Part shown: positions 1-9,124 of the stretch, piece after piece
How positions within the stretch are numbered: the first letter of the stretch is position 1
Layout of the letters: each line of letters starts with the position of its first letter
NCBI GenBank assembly: GCA_937965795.1
Contig: CALCMD010000038.1
Coordinates: forward strand, 1-64,000
DNA length: 64,000 nt
Source: an uncultured Lachnospiraceae bacterium
Lineage (GTDB): Bacteria > Bacillota > Clostridia > Lachnospirales > Lachnospiraceae
Direction: 5' to 3'
The notes under the pieces: model-generated
What the model was told of the DNA's origin: nothing
The model's database searches: none
Seen by the model: only the letters and a program-made list of their open reading frames with translations
Translations under genes and position numbers: made by a program

Positions 1-108
1 TTCTTAGGAGTTAGTTTCCGAATTCCCTGCCCCCGTTTGCGTGAGATACGTTTCCCCCCGACCTGCGTACGAAATGAACACAACCGCCCGCCAAACCAGA
101 ATTTTGCA
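1..108. other. Unassigned end of window downstream of the polysaccharide operon
   Basis: These bases follow the stop codon of the last acyltransferase gene. I see no convincing start with a ribosome site and no hairpin followed by a T run. Short open frames exist on both strands but have no supporting signal. Transcription of the operon may continue out of the window. Confidence 0.4.
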
Positions 109-1185
109 TCATTTCGCAAAAAACAGCACCTTCCCCGCCCTCTTCCACCGCCTGCTAAAAGGCAGCACAACCGCCAGACTGATTCCAAATCCTGCCGCCA
201 GTAATACCAGAATGCCCAGCATTACATTCCAGCGCTCCATCGGAAGATATTTCAAAAACAATATCTGCACCGGCTTATGGAGAAGATAAATGCCAAAGCT
301 GCATCTCGCCGTCTGTTGTACAAACTTCGCCGCCTGCACATTCGGCTTTTGAAAAAACCTCCGAACCAGTTCAAACAACGTCATCCCCATAATAAAAATG
401 AAAATACTGCTGTACCACAACAACCGGTTTGATTTATAAAACTCATTTACATAAAGATAATACTGTCCTGCCGTGTTCATAAGGAACGCCGCACCGCCTG
501 CCAGCAGAAGGTATCTGCTTTTTATTTTCTCCAAAACCCGGCAGGAAAGAAAGTATCCTGTGAAGAGATAACATCCATACGCACCGCCCAGATAATCCAG
601 CTCCAGCTTAAACTTCAAAGTTTCGCCCCCCGGAACCGCCTCTGTCAGAAACACATTTACCGTAGGAAGAATAAAAAACACAAAGATGCCTGCCAGATAC
701 GGAAGGCCGAATGACTTTCTGTCTTTTACTGCCCGCACCGTCATGGACAGAAAAGGAAGCGCCACATACATTCCGATAATCATTGGCATATACCACATAT
801 GGGATAACTCCAGCGTCCGCAAAAACAGCATCTCGCAAATAAGATCAGAAAATTTAAATTCCACATTCTGAAAAACACAGACAAACAGATAATTTAATAA
901 AATCCAGATTTCCGTCGTAAGCACAAGCGGAGCCAGGGATTTTTTGTAAAACCTCCCCGGCTCCAGCTCACGTCCCAGAAGAAGCGCTCCCGTGATCGCA
1001 AGAAAAAGCGGAACTCCCAGACGCCCAATGGTAAAAAGTGTATTCTCCACCAGCCAGGGAACCGTATCGACTCTGTATTCTCCCCGCATGACTGCCCCGT
1101 AAAAGCTCTCCGTCGCATGGCAGAGCACCACGCACAGGATCGCACATACTCTGGCATAATCAATCCAGCTTTGTCTCTCCTTCAT
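109..1185 (-). CDS. Acyltransferase family 3 membrane protein
   Basis: This 358-residue integral membrane protein has about ten hydrophobic segments and belongs to the acyltransferase-3 family (OafA/WecH type). Such proteins usually move an acetyl or other acyl group onto sugars at the membrane. The family signature is near the N terminus: IDYARVCAILCVVLCHA, with the Arg and His that are conserved in active members. An AGGAGG site lies 9 bases before the ATG, and the start overlaps the end of the upstream GtrB-like gene by 26 bases, so the two are probably translationally coupled. It is the last recognisable gene of the locus. O-acetylation of the surface glycan is the best guess; the acceptor cannot be read from sequence. 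Confidence 0.85.
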   Translation of the reverse strand: MKERQSWIDYARVCAILCVVLCHATESFYGAVMRGEYRVDTVPWLVENTLFTIGRLGVPLFLAITGALLLGRELEPGRFYKKSLAPLVLTTEIWILLNYLFVCVFQNVEFKFSDLICEMLFLRTLELSHMWYMPMIIGMYVALPFLSMTVRAVKDRKSFGLPYLAGIFVFFILPTVNVFLTEAVPGGETLKFKLELDYLGGAYGCYLFTGYFLSCRVLEKIKSRYLLLAGGAAFLMNTAGQYYLYVNEFYKSNRLLWYSSIFIFIMGMTLFELVRRFFQKPNVQAAKFVQQTARCSFGIYLLHKPVQILFLKYLPMERWNVMLGILVLLAAGFGISLAVVLPFSRRWKRAGKVLFFAK

Positions 1186-2152
1186 TCCTGCCTTCCTCCT
1201 GCTTTCCGCCGCCGATTTTTTTCGAAATCAAATATCTGGGTCTGGCTTTTACTTCCTCATAAATCTTCGATATGTAATACCCGATGATTCCCAGACTGAT
1301 CATAATCACGCTGCCAATCATCAGTATCAACAGAATAACAGTCGTAAAGCCCTCAACTGCATGTCCCATAAAAAATTTCACAAGCGTCTGGATTCCCATA
1401 ATCATCGCAAAAAAGAACACAAAAACACCCGCCACCGTCACAAGCTGCATGGGAACCGCGGAAAAAGCCACAAGATTGGTTATCGCATATTTCACCAGGG
1501 ACCAGGTGGACCACTTAGATTCCCCTTCTTCCCTCTCCCGCACGTCAAACTCCACCGTGGTTGTCCGATATCCAATCCATGAGGATAATGCGCGGAAAAA
1601 TGCGTTCCGCTCCGGCAGCGCCAGCAGTGCGTCTACTGCTTTTTTGTCCATCAGCTTAAAATCAGACGCACGGGACATGTCGATTTTCACGGCGCTTGAG
1701 ATCATACGATAAAAAAGCCCGGCGCTGGCACGATGCAGAGCGCTCTCCTTCCCTCTGCTCCTTTTCACGCCTTCCACTACTTCATATCCCTGTTCCCAGA
1801 GCCGGTACATCTCCACCAGCGTTTCCGGCGGATGCTGCAAATCACAGTCCATCACGGCGCAGCATTCCCCGGAGGCGCTGGCAAGCCCTGCAAAAATCGC
1901 AGACTCCTTTCCAAAATTTCTGGAAAAATGAATCCCCACAATATTTTCATTTCCTTTTGCCGCTTTTTCAATCTCGTTCCAGGTCTGATCCCTGGAACCG
2001 TCATTTACAAAAACCAGCTCATAAGGAATCGACGCTTCTTCCAGAATGCTGCTGATCGCCGTCGCAGCCCTGGCAAGCATTTTCTCTTCGTTGTAGGCAG
2101 GCAATACTACTGATAACATATTAAAAATCGTATCCTTTCCATCTATTTTCAT
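1160..2152 (-). CDS. GtrB/ArnC-like polyprenyl-phosphate glycosyltransferase (GT2)
   Basis: This 330-residue protein has an N-terminal GT2 domain (about 12-225) and two C-terminal membrane helices (about 235-310), the layout of GtrB, ArnC and YkcC. Those enzymes move a sugar from a nucleotide sugar to undecaprenyl phosphate on the cytoplasmic face. Visible motifs are SVVLPAYNEE, VNDGSRD, the metal-binding MDCDLQHPPE and SDFKLMD. The product would be a lipid-linked single sugar for use outside the cell by a GT-C enzyme; several GT-C-like proteins lie upstream in this locus. An alternative start at residue 12 (position 2119, MLSVVLPAYN) also fits; neither start has a strong ribosome site. The sugar transferred is unknown. 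Confidence 0.88.
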   Translation of the reverse strand: MKIDGKDTIFNMLSVVLPAYNEEKMLARAATAISSILEEASIPYELVFVNDGSRDQTWNEIEKAAKGNENIVGIHFSRNFGKESAIFAGLASASGECCAVMDCDLQHPPETLVEMYRLWEQGYEVVEGVKRSRGKESALHRASAGLFYRMISSAVKIDMSRASDFKLMDKKAVDALLALPERNAFFRALSSWIGYRTTTVEFDVREREEGESKWSTWSLVKYAITNLVAFSAVPMQLVTVAGVFVFFFAMIMGIQTLVKFFMGHAVEGFTTVILLILMIGSVIMISLGIIGYYISKIYEEVKARPRYLISKKIGGGKQEEGRNEGETKLD

Positions 2153-2188
2153 GATTCATCTTCAGACAATCGTAAATCCCTGTTAACT

Positions 2189-3226
2189 TTACCTGCTCTT
2201 TCCTGAAAATGCAAGGCTTAACCACTTATTTTTTTCTATGAACCATTGAAACAGGCAGGAGAGCAATAGTACAATGACAACACACAGGAAAATTGAATAG
2301 CTCTCTCCGAACACCCGTCTCATCATTTGTCCGATGATCAAAATGTGAAGATACATCATTGTCATCGATGTTTTTCCCACATAAGCCAATATCCCATTGA
2401 ATCCCCTTACTTTACTCAGCGCTACCGCTAATACGGTCAGAATTACTCCAAAGGTCATGGGAAATAATAAGGCAAATACAGGATTTGCATAATGGCCGTT
2501 TTTCATATCCAGATGATAGTCAAAACTGCCCTTCCAGCATAAATAGACAAACAGAGCTGAAACAGCAATGGAAGCGCCCATTGCAATCCCTTTGAAAAGC
2601 GTTCCTTTTTCTTCCAGGACGCCTGTGATATATTTTTTTCCATAATAACCAAGCATCAGGTAAGCCATCGCAAGTGGCACGACATCTATATTCCAGGGCA
2701 ATTTTAGCCAATTGGGAATGAGGGCGGTATCACCTGGAATGAAAAATGCGGATTCCAGGATTGCGATTCCATAACAGCCTGCATAAAGCAGAGCCTTCCA
2801 TTTGTTTGAGGATATATGTAATTCAATGAGGGATACTGCAATCTCTGCTAAAAACAGAACTGTTGCAAACCAGTAAACACCTGACTGCCTTCTTCCTCCC
2901 ACTACAAAACACGCAAAACTGCTGATGCTCAGGCTTCCATCAAGGATAGAGCATAACATAAAAAAGGCAAAGCACGGAAGAAGAAGCCTTTTTGCTTTTT
3001 TTACTGCCCACATTTTCCACTCACTCTTCTGCGGCATGTGTAACAAAAAGCCACTCAAAATAAAAAATAATGGCATGTGAAACCAAAAAATAATTTGTAT
3101 CATACGCGCATCTGCATTCGAATGTCCAACAATTACCGTTATGATTAACAACGCTCTGAGGACGTCGATCCACATACATCGCCCGCCTGACGCACGCAAA
3201 CTTCTCTGCTGTTTCTCAATTTCCAT
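2189..3226 (-). CDS. Acyltransferase family 3 membrane protein
   Basis: This 345-residue multi-pass protein carries the acyltransferase-3 signature near its N terminus (WIDVLRALLIITVIVGHSN), with the conserved Arg and His. It is one of three such proteins at the distal end of the operon. I chose the ATG at 3226 because AGGGG lies 8 bases upstream; a TTG at 3244 in the same frame is a weaker alternative. It resembles the Fucose-4-O-acetylase/NolL-like branch, with short loops and a hydrophobic C terminus. The expected role is acylation of a sugar during or after polymer assembly; substrate unknown. Confidence 0.82.
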   Translation of the reverse strand: MEIEKQQRSLRASGGRCMWIDVLRALLIITVIVGHSNADARMIQIIFWFHMPLFFILSGFLLHMPQKSEWKMWAVKKAKRLLLPCFAFFMLCSILDGSLSISSFACFVVGGRRQSGVYWFATVLFLAEIAVSLIELHISSNKWKALLYAGCYGIAILESAFFIPGDTALIPNWLKLPWNIDVVPLAMAYLMLGYYGKKYITGVLEEKGTLFKGIAMGASIAVSALFVYLCWKGSFDYHLDMKNGHYANPVFALLFPMTFGVILTVLAVALSKVRGFNGILAYVGKTSMTMMYLHILIIGQMMRRVFGESYSIFLCVVIVLLLSCLFQWFIEKNKWLSLAFSGKSR

Positions 3227-3266
3227 TTTCTTTTCCCCTGACAAAATTCCCCTTACATAAACTGCC

Positions 3267-4316
3267 TTACCAATTCACCAGTCTTATCATCTTCTTTTCC
3301 ACCCAGCAAACCACATAAGCAAGTATTAAAACAATTGGTATACTGAAAACAATATTCAAATACGGACTCATAGCCCCTCCATTCAGTGAAATCACCGTTT
3401 GCTGCACTGGAAAAGCTGTCAAATACATAGCATACGAAAGATTTCCTATTTTGGAACCTTGATGCAGAATCTGCTTTGTCCCAATCAAAAATGTAACAAT
3501 GATTACTGGAAGAAACAGGATATTTCCCCAGAAAGAAAGCTTGATCCAGCTAAACAGAAACCAACCAATAGCAGCCGCCAGGCCAAACCTGATATCGAAA
3601 ATCATTTTCTCTTTATTTAGATAGTACCATCCTCCCATAAAAAACAATACTACTGCCTGGGCCGCTGACAAAATTACGGAGCTGGAGACTTTACATCCGA
3701 TCCAATAAAAGACAACACAGCTTATCAAAAGTCCTGCTCCAAAAATTATATTTTTTTCTTTTTTCAAAAATTTCATTTTATATAATACATAAAGAAACAC
3801 ATAGCATAAAAATTCGACCGGAAGTGTCCACAAAGAGCCATTGACTGTTGAGAGAAGGTTGCCCCTCTCAAAAACACCCGGGAGATTATGTACTGGAATC
3901 AGGCAGATATTTAGCAGGTATTTCCATGTATTTATATTTCCAAAATATGCACCGCTCCCTAAGGTACTCATACATGGTCCCAAAAAGAATACACTCGCAA
4001 GAATCACCACTGCCAAAGGCGGGATAATTCTTTTAATTCTTGAAAATATATACTTTCTTCCGCTTAATTTTTTCACTGTCAATGACTTAGTAACATACAG
4101 GCCGCTGACAAAAAAGAAAAAGCACACTGCCAGGCTTCCCCATGTTACACCTGTCAGCCGATACAGCAAATCCTCACTTCCGTCTGCCAGTATGTGCGCA
4201 TGGGAAACCAAAACGCCAATTGCCGCTAAAAAACGAACCAGATTAATATTCGTACTTCTTTCTTCTATTTTTTCACCTAAGGTTGCCTTTTTTATAACAG
4301 AATTTTCTGTTTTCAA
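3267..4316 (-). CDS. Acyltransferase family 3 membrane protein
   Basis: This 349-residue multi-pass protein has the acyltransferase-3 core motif (NLVRFLAAIGVLVSHAHI) with Arg and His about residues 30-45. The preferred start is a TTG at 4316, because AAAGGG sits 7 bases upstream. That site overlaps the stop region of the DUF2304 gene, which ends at 4321. A GTG at 4340 in the same frame has no comparable site. It is the third acyltransferase-3 protein in a row-like arrangement, which suggests more than one O-acyl modification on the glycan. Confidence 0.83.
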   Translation of the reverse strand: MKTENSVIKKATLGEKIEERSTNINLVRFLAAIGVLVSHAHILADGSEDLLYRLTGVTWGSLAVCFFFFVSGLYVTKSLTVKKLSGRKYIFSRIKRIIPPLAVVILASVFFLGPCMSTLGSGAYFGNINTWKYLLNICLIPVHNLPGVFERGNLLSTVNGSLWTLPVEFLCYVFLYVLYKMKFLKKEKNIIFGAGLLISCVVFYWIGCKVSSSVILSAAQAVVLFFMGGWYYLNKEKMIFDIRFGLAAAIGWFLFSWIKLSFWGNILFLPVIIVTFLIGTKQILHQGSKIGNLSYAMYLTAFPVQQTVISLNGGAMSPYLNIVFSIPIVLILAYVVCWVEKKMIRLVNW

Positions 4317-4320
4317 ATCT

Positions 4321-4707
4321 CTACCCTTTCTTCTCTTCACGCATAGCAGCGCTCACTGTTTCCCCACTGTCTTTTTCCTGCTTCATTTCCTCCAAAGCCA
4401 CAATCTGCGCCAGCCTCCGTACGCGTGCTGTAACCCGTGATAACGCCACAGTCAGAGAAAAAATAATAATCAATGAAAATACAAACCCCAAAAAGAAAAT
4501 CATGTTAACCGGAGAATAAATCCCTAAAAAGTTTGAAAAACCTACCATAATTCCCGGCACTGCCGTAAAAATCAGCAATACAAGATCGCACAGCAGCCAT
4601 CCGAGAACATATTTCAATTCCAGTTCTCTCTTTCGGAGCATATTAATAATGATAAGCAATCCGCAAATCAGAACTGCTGCAATCAAGATTCTTACTTTTA
4701 TTGTCAT
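4321..4707 (-). CDS. DUF2304 small membrane protein
   Basis: This 128-residue protein has three hydrophobic segments (about 5-25, 35-55 and 68-90) and a charged C-terminal tail. It matches the DUF2304 family in length and pattern. DUF2304 genes commonly sit next to a GT2 gene of the dolichyl-phosphate-mannose-synthase type, as here (gene at 4719-5405, 11 bases upstream). The inference is that it anchors or assists that soluble glycosyltransferase at the membrane. No catalytic residue can be named. Confidence 0.75.
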   Translation of the reverse strand: MTIKVRILIAAVLICGLLIIINMLRKRELELKYVLGWLLCDLVLLIFTAVPGIMVGFSNFLGIYSPVNMIFFLGFVFSLIIIFSLTVALSRVTARVRRLAQIVALEEMKQEKDSGETVSAAMREEKKG

Positions 4708-4718
4708 CTTGCACCCTC

Positions 4719-5405
4719 CTAACGTAAACGTTCAATCAAGATTGCCAAGCTCACTTTAATCATATAGTAACCCGATTTCTTTAATGAGATAGACGAAACT
4801 CCGGCCTCTCTTTCGTGCATCACGACCGGTATCTCCTTAATCCGGCATTTATGGCGGAGTAACCGTGCTACACTCTCCGGTTCCGGATAATCTCTGGGAT
4901 AATCCTTGATAAACAGTTCCATCACTTTTCTGTTACACATCCGCATTCCGGAAGTTGCATCCGTAATTTCCTGCCCAAAAAGCAGTTTTGTCAAAAAGGC
5001 AAAGTAACGGATTCCGACTCTCCGAAGCCCGGATGACTGAAACCCTTCTTTTGTAATAAATCTGGAGCCTATCACCATATCGATCTGCTCCTTCTCCAGG
5101 ACCTCACTCATTGCTTCCAGATAAGCGGCGTCATGCTGTCCATCGCCATCAAACTGAACCGCTACATCGTAATTATGCTGGTACGCATATAAGTATCCAG
5201 TCTGCACCGCTCCGCCGATTCCCAGGTTAATGGGAAGATTCAGCACCTTTAAGCCATGCTCCCGGCAAATATCCATCGTGTTATCCTTTGAACAGTCATT
5301 AATGATGATGTAATCAAAATCCGGAGCTTTTTTCTGCAAATCTGTCACTGTTTTCACGATACTGTCCTGCTCATTATAGGCAGGTATAATTGCTATTTTT
5401 TTCAT
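4719..5405 (-). CDS. Soluble GT2 glycosyltransferase, polyprenyl-phosphate-sugar synthase type
   Basis: This 228-residue single-domain GT2 protein has no membrane helix. Motifs are KIAIIPAYNEQ, IIINDCSKDNT, the metal-binding QFDGDGQHD and GSRF followed by TSGMRMCNR. This is the pattern of dolichyl/undecaprenyl-phosphate sugar synthases. The adjacent DUF2304 protein supplies membrane segments and may complete the enzyme. Two ATG codons stand side by side; the second (5405) is 7 bases from AAGGG. The donor sugar is unknown. Confidence 0.85.
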   Translation of the reverse strand: MKKIAIIPAYNEQDSIVKTVTDLQKKAPDFDYIIINDCSKDNTMDICREHGLKVLNLPINLGIGGAVQTGYLYAYQHNYDVAVQFDGDGQHDAAYLEAMSEVLEKEQIDMVIGSRFITKEGFQSSGLRRVGIRYFAFLTKLLFGQEITDATSGMRMCNRKVMELFIKDYPRDYPEPESVARLLRHKCRIKEIPVVMHEREAGVSSISLKKSGYYMIKVSLAILIERLR

Positions 5406-5426
5406 CATCCATCCCTTTTTCTGCTG

Positions 5427-6221
5427 TTAAGTCATATTGTTTGATTTTTGCCCCTTTGCATATTGACGGTTTAACACTTTCGCAAACCATTTCGGCCAGA
5501 ATTTACAATACATCACATATTCCTCTGCACTTCTGGCATGGTCTCCGATAATCGCTGATGTTTCGGAACCTGCGTGAATCCGGTGACACATCAATGCTTT
5601 CCTATCATAGACAAACGCACCTTTCCTCCTGGAAATCATCTCCCATGCCTCCCAGTCCTCACAGCTTCGAAAACCGTCCTTAAAAATGACGTCCGGAAGG
5701 TTTTTCTTCACATACATGACCGACGGACAGCAGATGGGGGAGCCAAAAGACAGAATCCTTCGTCTTACGAAACGGCTGTTCTGAAAAGAGTGAATCCGAA
5801 GAGGAGCCAGCATCATTCTTTTTACTTTCAATAAAGTATTTTCTTTTACAATCTTCCCATTCCGTATTTCGTAGTAATCACTGAAAAAAATCAGAGGTTT
5901 CTTAAAATTCTCTACCGCTCTGACCGCCCTTTCCAGATAATCTTTTCGGTAAACATCATCCTGATGGGCAATCGTTACATACTCTGTCTTTGCACACTGA
6001 TAACCAAAATTCCAGTCCTGTGTAATCCCTCCCGGTCCTTCATTGATAAAGAGCGGGATCTGATATTTTTCCGCCAACTGCGTAATATGATGATTCGGCG
6101 TGGAAGTAACCATAATAATCTTACTTTTCACCGTCTGCCCTTTCAGGGACTCGATACATTCCTCTAAAAAATCGCTTTCCTGATATGCACAAATAACAAA
6201 GGTATGTTTTTCTGTTTTCAT
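5427..6221 (-). CDS. GT2 family glycosyltransferase
   Basis: This 264-residue protein has an N-terminal GT-A fold (FVICAYQESDFLEEC, then TSTPN and the metal-binding AHQDDVYRKD). A C-terminal part ends in basic residues and has no membrane helix. It should add one sugar to the lipid-linked repeat unit in the cytoplasm. The start at 6221 is chosen because AGGAG lies 6 bases upstream; an ATG 15 bases earlier lacks a site. The gene sits between the GT4 gene and the DUF2304-linked GT2 gene. Donor and linkage are not predictable. Confidence 0.8.
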   Translation of the reverse strand: MKTEKHTFVICAYQESDFLEECIESLKGQTVKSKIIMVTSTPNHHITQLAEKYQIPLFINEGPGGITQDWNFGYQCAKTEYVTIAHQDDVYRKDYLERAVRAVENFKKPLIFFSDYYEIRNGKIVKENTLLKVKRMMLAPLRIHSFQNSRFVRRRILSFGSPICCPSVMYVKKNLPDVIFKDGFRSCEDWEAWEMISRRKGAFVYDRKALMCHRIHAGSETSAIIGDHARSAEEYVMYCKFWPKWFAKVLNRQYAKGQKSNNMT

Positions 6222-6240
6222 ATGATTCTCCTGCATGATT

Positions 6241-7413
6241 CTAAATCTTCAGAATTTTATGGTAAAGTTCAACCGATAACTCCTGTGTCTGCTCCCATGT
6301 GTGTTTCGCTGCTTGCTCTGCCATCCTTTTCCGGTCTAATGAACGCTTTCCCTCTAAATATTCTACTGCAATATCGGCCAGTTTTCCTGGAATCTCCTGA
6401 TCTGTCCCCGTAACTGCCGTCCCGTATCCGTCCATCGCTTCCGGGATTCCTCCCACATCGCAGCCTACCGGGATGACTCCGCAGGCCTGTGCTTCCTTGA
6501 TCACACAGGAATATCCCTCATTTCTGCTCGGTACGATCAGAAGAGCTGTTTTCGCATACTCCTCTGCCAGCTTTTCCTGAGAAATCCGTCCGGTAAATAC
6601 CACTGGAAGCTCCTGCATCTTTTGTTCCAGTTCCCTGCGCAGGCTTCCATCTCCTATCACCCGGAATTTCGTCTCCGGATGCTTTTCGTAAATTCTGTAG
6701 AAAATTTCCGGCAGCCTGTCAGCGCCCTTGACCGGTATCAGGTTTCCCACAAAAGAAACGACCGCCCTCTTTTGTCTGTCTGTCGGTAAATTTTGTCCGA
6801 AAACCTCTCCATCTATCCCATTATAGACAACTGCTGCATTCTTTCCCGAATACCCCAGCTCCTTTGCACGTTTCCTTAACGCTTTACTTACAAACTCCAC
6901 GGCCGCCGCATTTTCCAGAACCTGCACCATCGCCCTTTGGATTTTCGGCTCCGCCAGAGTAAGATTAATTTCGCTTCCGTGACAGGTAACGACGTAGGGA
7001 ATCCCTCTTTTTTGACAAAATTTCTGTACGCCCATCCCTACGGGCCATACCCAATGCAGGTGAACAAGATCTATCCTTTTTCCGCCTGCGCTGTCCCGCT
7101 CCAGCATGTCCGCAATCTTTCGTCCATAGAGAGAGGGAAAAAACCTTGCTGCTGCCATGCCTGCAAATCCCATTTTTGCCATCCGTAACTGATACTCGAC
7201 GTCCAACTGACGGCAGACTGGTTTTGACTGACGCGGTATCTTCCTGATTCCCGAAAGGTATTTCTGCACTGTTTTCGAATACTCGACCCCATAAATATAT
7301 GGAAATACCTGTATTCCCTTCTTCTGTAATGCCTGTATTCTCTTTGTCACAAAAATACCGCCCATCGGGACGTCTTTCCTGGGGACAAAACCATTGATAT
7401 ATAAAATTCTCAT
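6241..7413 (-). CDS. GT4 family glycosyltransferase
   Basis: This 390-residue protein has the two-Rossmann GT-B layout. The N-terminal half contains LHWVWPVGMGV and the acceptor-side VVTCHGSEINL. The C-terminal half contains FVGNLIPVKGADRLPEIF and the nucleotide-sugar-binding end motif PSRNEGYSCVIKEAQACG, with the E-x7-E type spacing of GT4. It is a retaining cytoplasmic sugar transferase for the repeat unit. It lies 9 bases after the aminotransferase gene of the UDP-ManNAc3NAcA pathway, so it could use that donor, but this is only positional inference. Confidence 0.88.
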   Translation of the reverse strand: MRILYINGFVPRKDVPMGGIFVTKRIQALQKKGIQVFPYIYGVEYSKTVQKYLSGIRKIPRQSKPVCRQLDVEYQLRMAKMGFAGMAAARFFPSLYGRKIADMLERDSAGGKRIDLVHLHWVWPVGMGVQKFCQKRGIPYVVTCHGSEINLTLAEPKIQRAMVQVLENAAAVEFVSKALRKRAKELGYSGKNAAVVYNGIDGEVFGQNLPTDRQKRAVVSFVGNLIPVKGADRLPEIFYRIYEKHPETKFRVIGDGSLRRELEQKMQELPVVFTGRISQEKLAEEYAKTALLIVPSRNEGYSCVIKEAQACGVIPVGCDVGGIPEAMDGYGTAVTGTDQEIPGKLADIAVEYLEGKRSLDRKRMAEQAAKHTWEQTQELSVELYHKILKI

Positions 7414-7422
7414 CTTATTTTC

Positions 7423-8553
7423 CTAAACATTCAGATATTCTCTGATGTGATCCACAACCTGCCCGATGTCGTCCCGGCTCATATACGGGTGTATCGGCAA
7501 TGCCAGCACTCTGTCGCACAATTCTGTTGTATTCGCAAAATGCTTCTCCTCCGATTCAACATTCTCAAAGGCTTTCTGCCTATGCATAGGCTTCGGATAA
7601 TAAACCATGCTCGGAATCCCTTTTTCCTTTAGATACGCCTGTAATCCTTCCCTTGCCTCCCGATCTGCAAGCTGTATCGTATACTGTGCCCAGCTTGAAT
7701 AATATCCTTCGGGAACAACCGGAGTTTTCACCACATCTTTTAAAAGTTTCGTATATTCCTTTGCCGCTGCATTGACGTTCTCAAGCTCGTACTGCTCAAA
7801 TGCTTTTAATTTGACTTGCAGCACTGCCGCCTGTATCGTATCCAGCCTTGAATTCATGCCAATGCGCACATTATCGTATTTGCATTCTCCTTTTCCGTGA
7901 ATGCGCGCCGAGCGGAGATAATCTGCCGCCGCGTCATCATCCGTAAAGACCGCTCCGCCATCCCCATAGCATCCGAGAGGTTTCGCCGGGAAGAAAGAAG
8001 TCGTAGAAATGTCTCCAAAGCTGCACGCCTTTTTTCCGTGCAGTTCTCCTCCAAATCCCTGCGCGCCATCCTCCAGAATCTTCAGTCCATATCGATCTGC
8101 AATCGCCCGGAGTCTGTCATAGTCGGCCGGCTGTCCAAATAAATCTACTGCCACGATAGCCCTGGGAACCGCTTTCTGCTCTGAAAGAGTTCTCTGTATC
8201 GCCTGTTCCAGACTCTCCGGGCTCATATTAAAGGTATCTTTATCCACATCCACAAAAACAGGGAGCGCCCCCTCAAAGGATACCACCTCGCCGGAGGAAA
8301 AGAACGTAAAATCCGGTACAAATACCGCATCTCCCGCTTTGATTCCCCACGCCATCAGCGCCAGCGTCAGGGCGTCTGTTCCATTTGCACAGGTAATGCA
8401 ATGCTTTACGCCCACATAATCCGCCAGACTCTGCTCAAGCTCGGCCACCTGCCTTCCGCTGATAAAATTACTGTCCATAATGACCTGGTTTACCGCCTCG
8501 TCAATCTCTGCCTTTAATGCCTGATACTGTGCTTTCAAATCCCGAAACTGCAT
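7423..8553 (-). CDS. wbpE: WbpE-type UDP-3-keto-sugar aminotransferase (DegT/DnrJ/EryC1 family)
   Basis: This 376-residue PLP enzyme of the DegT/DnrJ/EryC1/StrS fold has the standard family length. Visible features are the CANGTDAL cofactor-phosphate region (55-62), the EDGAQGFGG aspartate region (161-169) and TSFFPAKPLG with the PLP lysine at about residue 191. In the WbpB-WbpE scheme it aminates the 3-keto group made by the neighbouring oxidoreductase, using glutamate, to give UDP-GlcNAc(3NH2)A. The gene lies 4 bases after the acetyltransferase, and the oxidoreductase overlaps that gene. This order matches the linked steps. The symbol is by analogy with Pseudomonas aeruginosa. Confidence 0.9.
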   Translation of the reverse strand: MQFRDLKAQYQALKAEIDEAVNQVIMDSNFISGRQVAELEQSLADYVGVKHCITCANGTDALTLALMAWGIKAGDAVFVPDFTFFSSGEVVSFEGALPVFVDVDKDTFNMSPESLEQAIQRTLSEQKAVPRAIVAVDLFGQPADYDRLRAIADRYGLKILEDGAQGFGGELHGKKACSFGDISTTSFFPAKPLGCYGDGGAVFTDDDAAADYLRSARIHGKGECKYDNVRIGMNSRLDTIQAAVLQVKLKAFEQYELENVNAAAKEYTKLLKDVVKTPVVPEGYYSSWAQYTIQLADREAREGLQAYLKEKGIPSMVYYPKPMHRQKAFENVESEEKHFANTTELCDRVLALPIHPYMSRDDIGQVVDHIREYLNV

Positions 8554-8557
8554 TTTT

Positions 8558-9124
8558 CTACCTTCTCTCCACTAATCCATCTTCCGTTTCTTCATAGCTT
8601 CTGCCACACTCCTTGCAGGTAAATCCTGTCTTTAGCAGGGCGCCGCACTCGCATACCCAGCCATGATGCCTTGCCGGAACTCCCGCTACCAGTTCATGCG
8701 CTTTCACATTTCCGGTCACTACGGCTCCCGCGGCAATCATTGCCCATTCGCCCACAGTATGTCCGCACACAACCGTTGCATTCGCCCCGACAGTCGCCCC
8801 CGTCTTTAATAATGTCTTTTTATATCCCGCGCTTCCCTTTGGATATTTTGCACGGGGCGTCAAATCATTCGTAAAGACCATAGACGGGCCGCAGAACACA
8901 TAATCTTCCAGCTCCACGCCTTCATAAATGGATACATTGTTCTGTACTTTTACGCCATTTCCGATTTTTACATGATTGGAAACATTGACATTCTGCCCGA
9001 AGGAACAGTTTCTTCCGATTCTGGCGCCCTTCTGAATGTGACAAAAATGCCAGACTTTCGTTCCCTCGCCAATCACGACGTCTTCATCAATATAACTGCT
9101 TTCATGGACAAAATAATCACTCAT
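8558..9124 (-). CDS. wbpD: WbpD-type UDP-3-amino-sugar N-acetyltransferase (left-handed beta helix)
   Basis: This 188-residue protein is built from hexapeptide repeats ([LIV]-G-x4 pattern) running through most of the chain: IGEGTKVWHFCHI, IGRNCSFGQNVNV and IGNGVKVQNNVSI. It carries WbpD/WlbB-like FTNDLTPRAKYP. It should acetylate the 3-amino group of UDP-GlcNAc(3NH2)A with acetyl-CoA. The C terminus has an unusual short tail with two CxxCG-like pairs (CECG and CKECG), which may bind zinc. The ATG at 9124 overlaps the oxidoreductase stop by 8 bases (ATGAGTGA), so translation is coupled. Confidence 0.9.
   Translation of the reverse strand: MSDYFVHESSYIDEDVVIGEGTKVWHFCHIQKGARIGRNCSFGQNVNVSNHVKIGNGVKVQNNVSIYEGVELEDYVFCGPSMVFTNDLTPRAKYPKGSAGYKKTLLKTGATVGANATVVCGHTVGEWAMIAAGAVVTGNVKAHELVAGVPARHHGWVCECGALLKTGFTCKECGRSYEETEDGLVERR

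Noticed and set aside
41..289. A short plus-strand frame at the left end.
   Set aside because: It has no ribosome site and lies mainly antisense to the acyltransferase gene.
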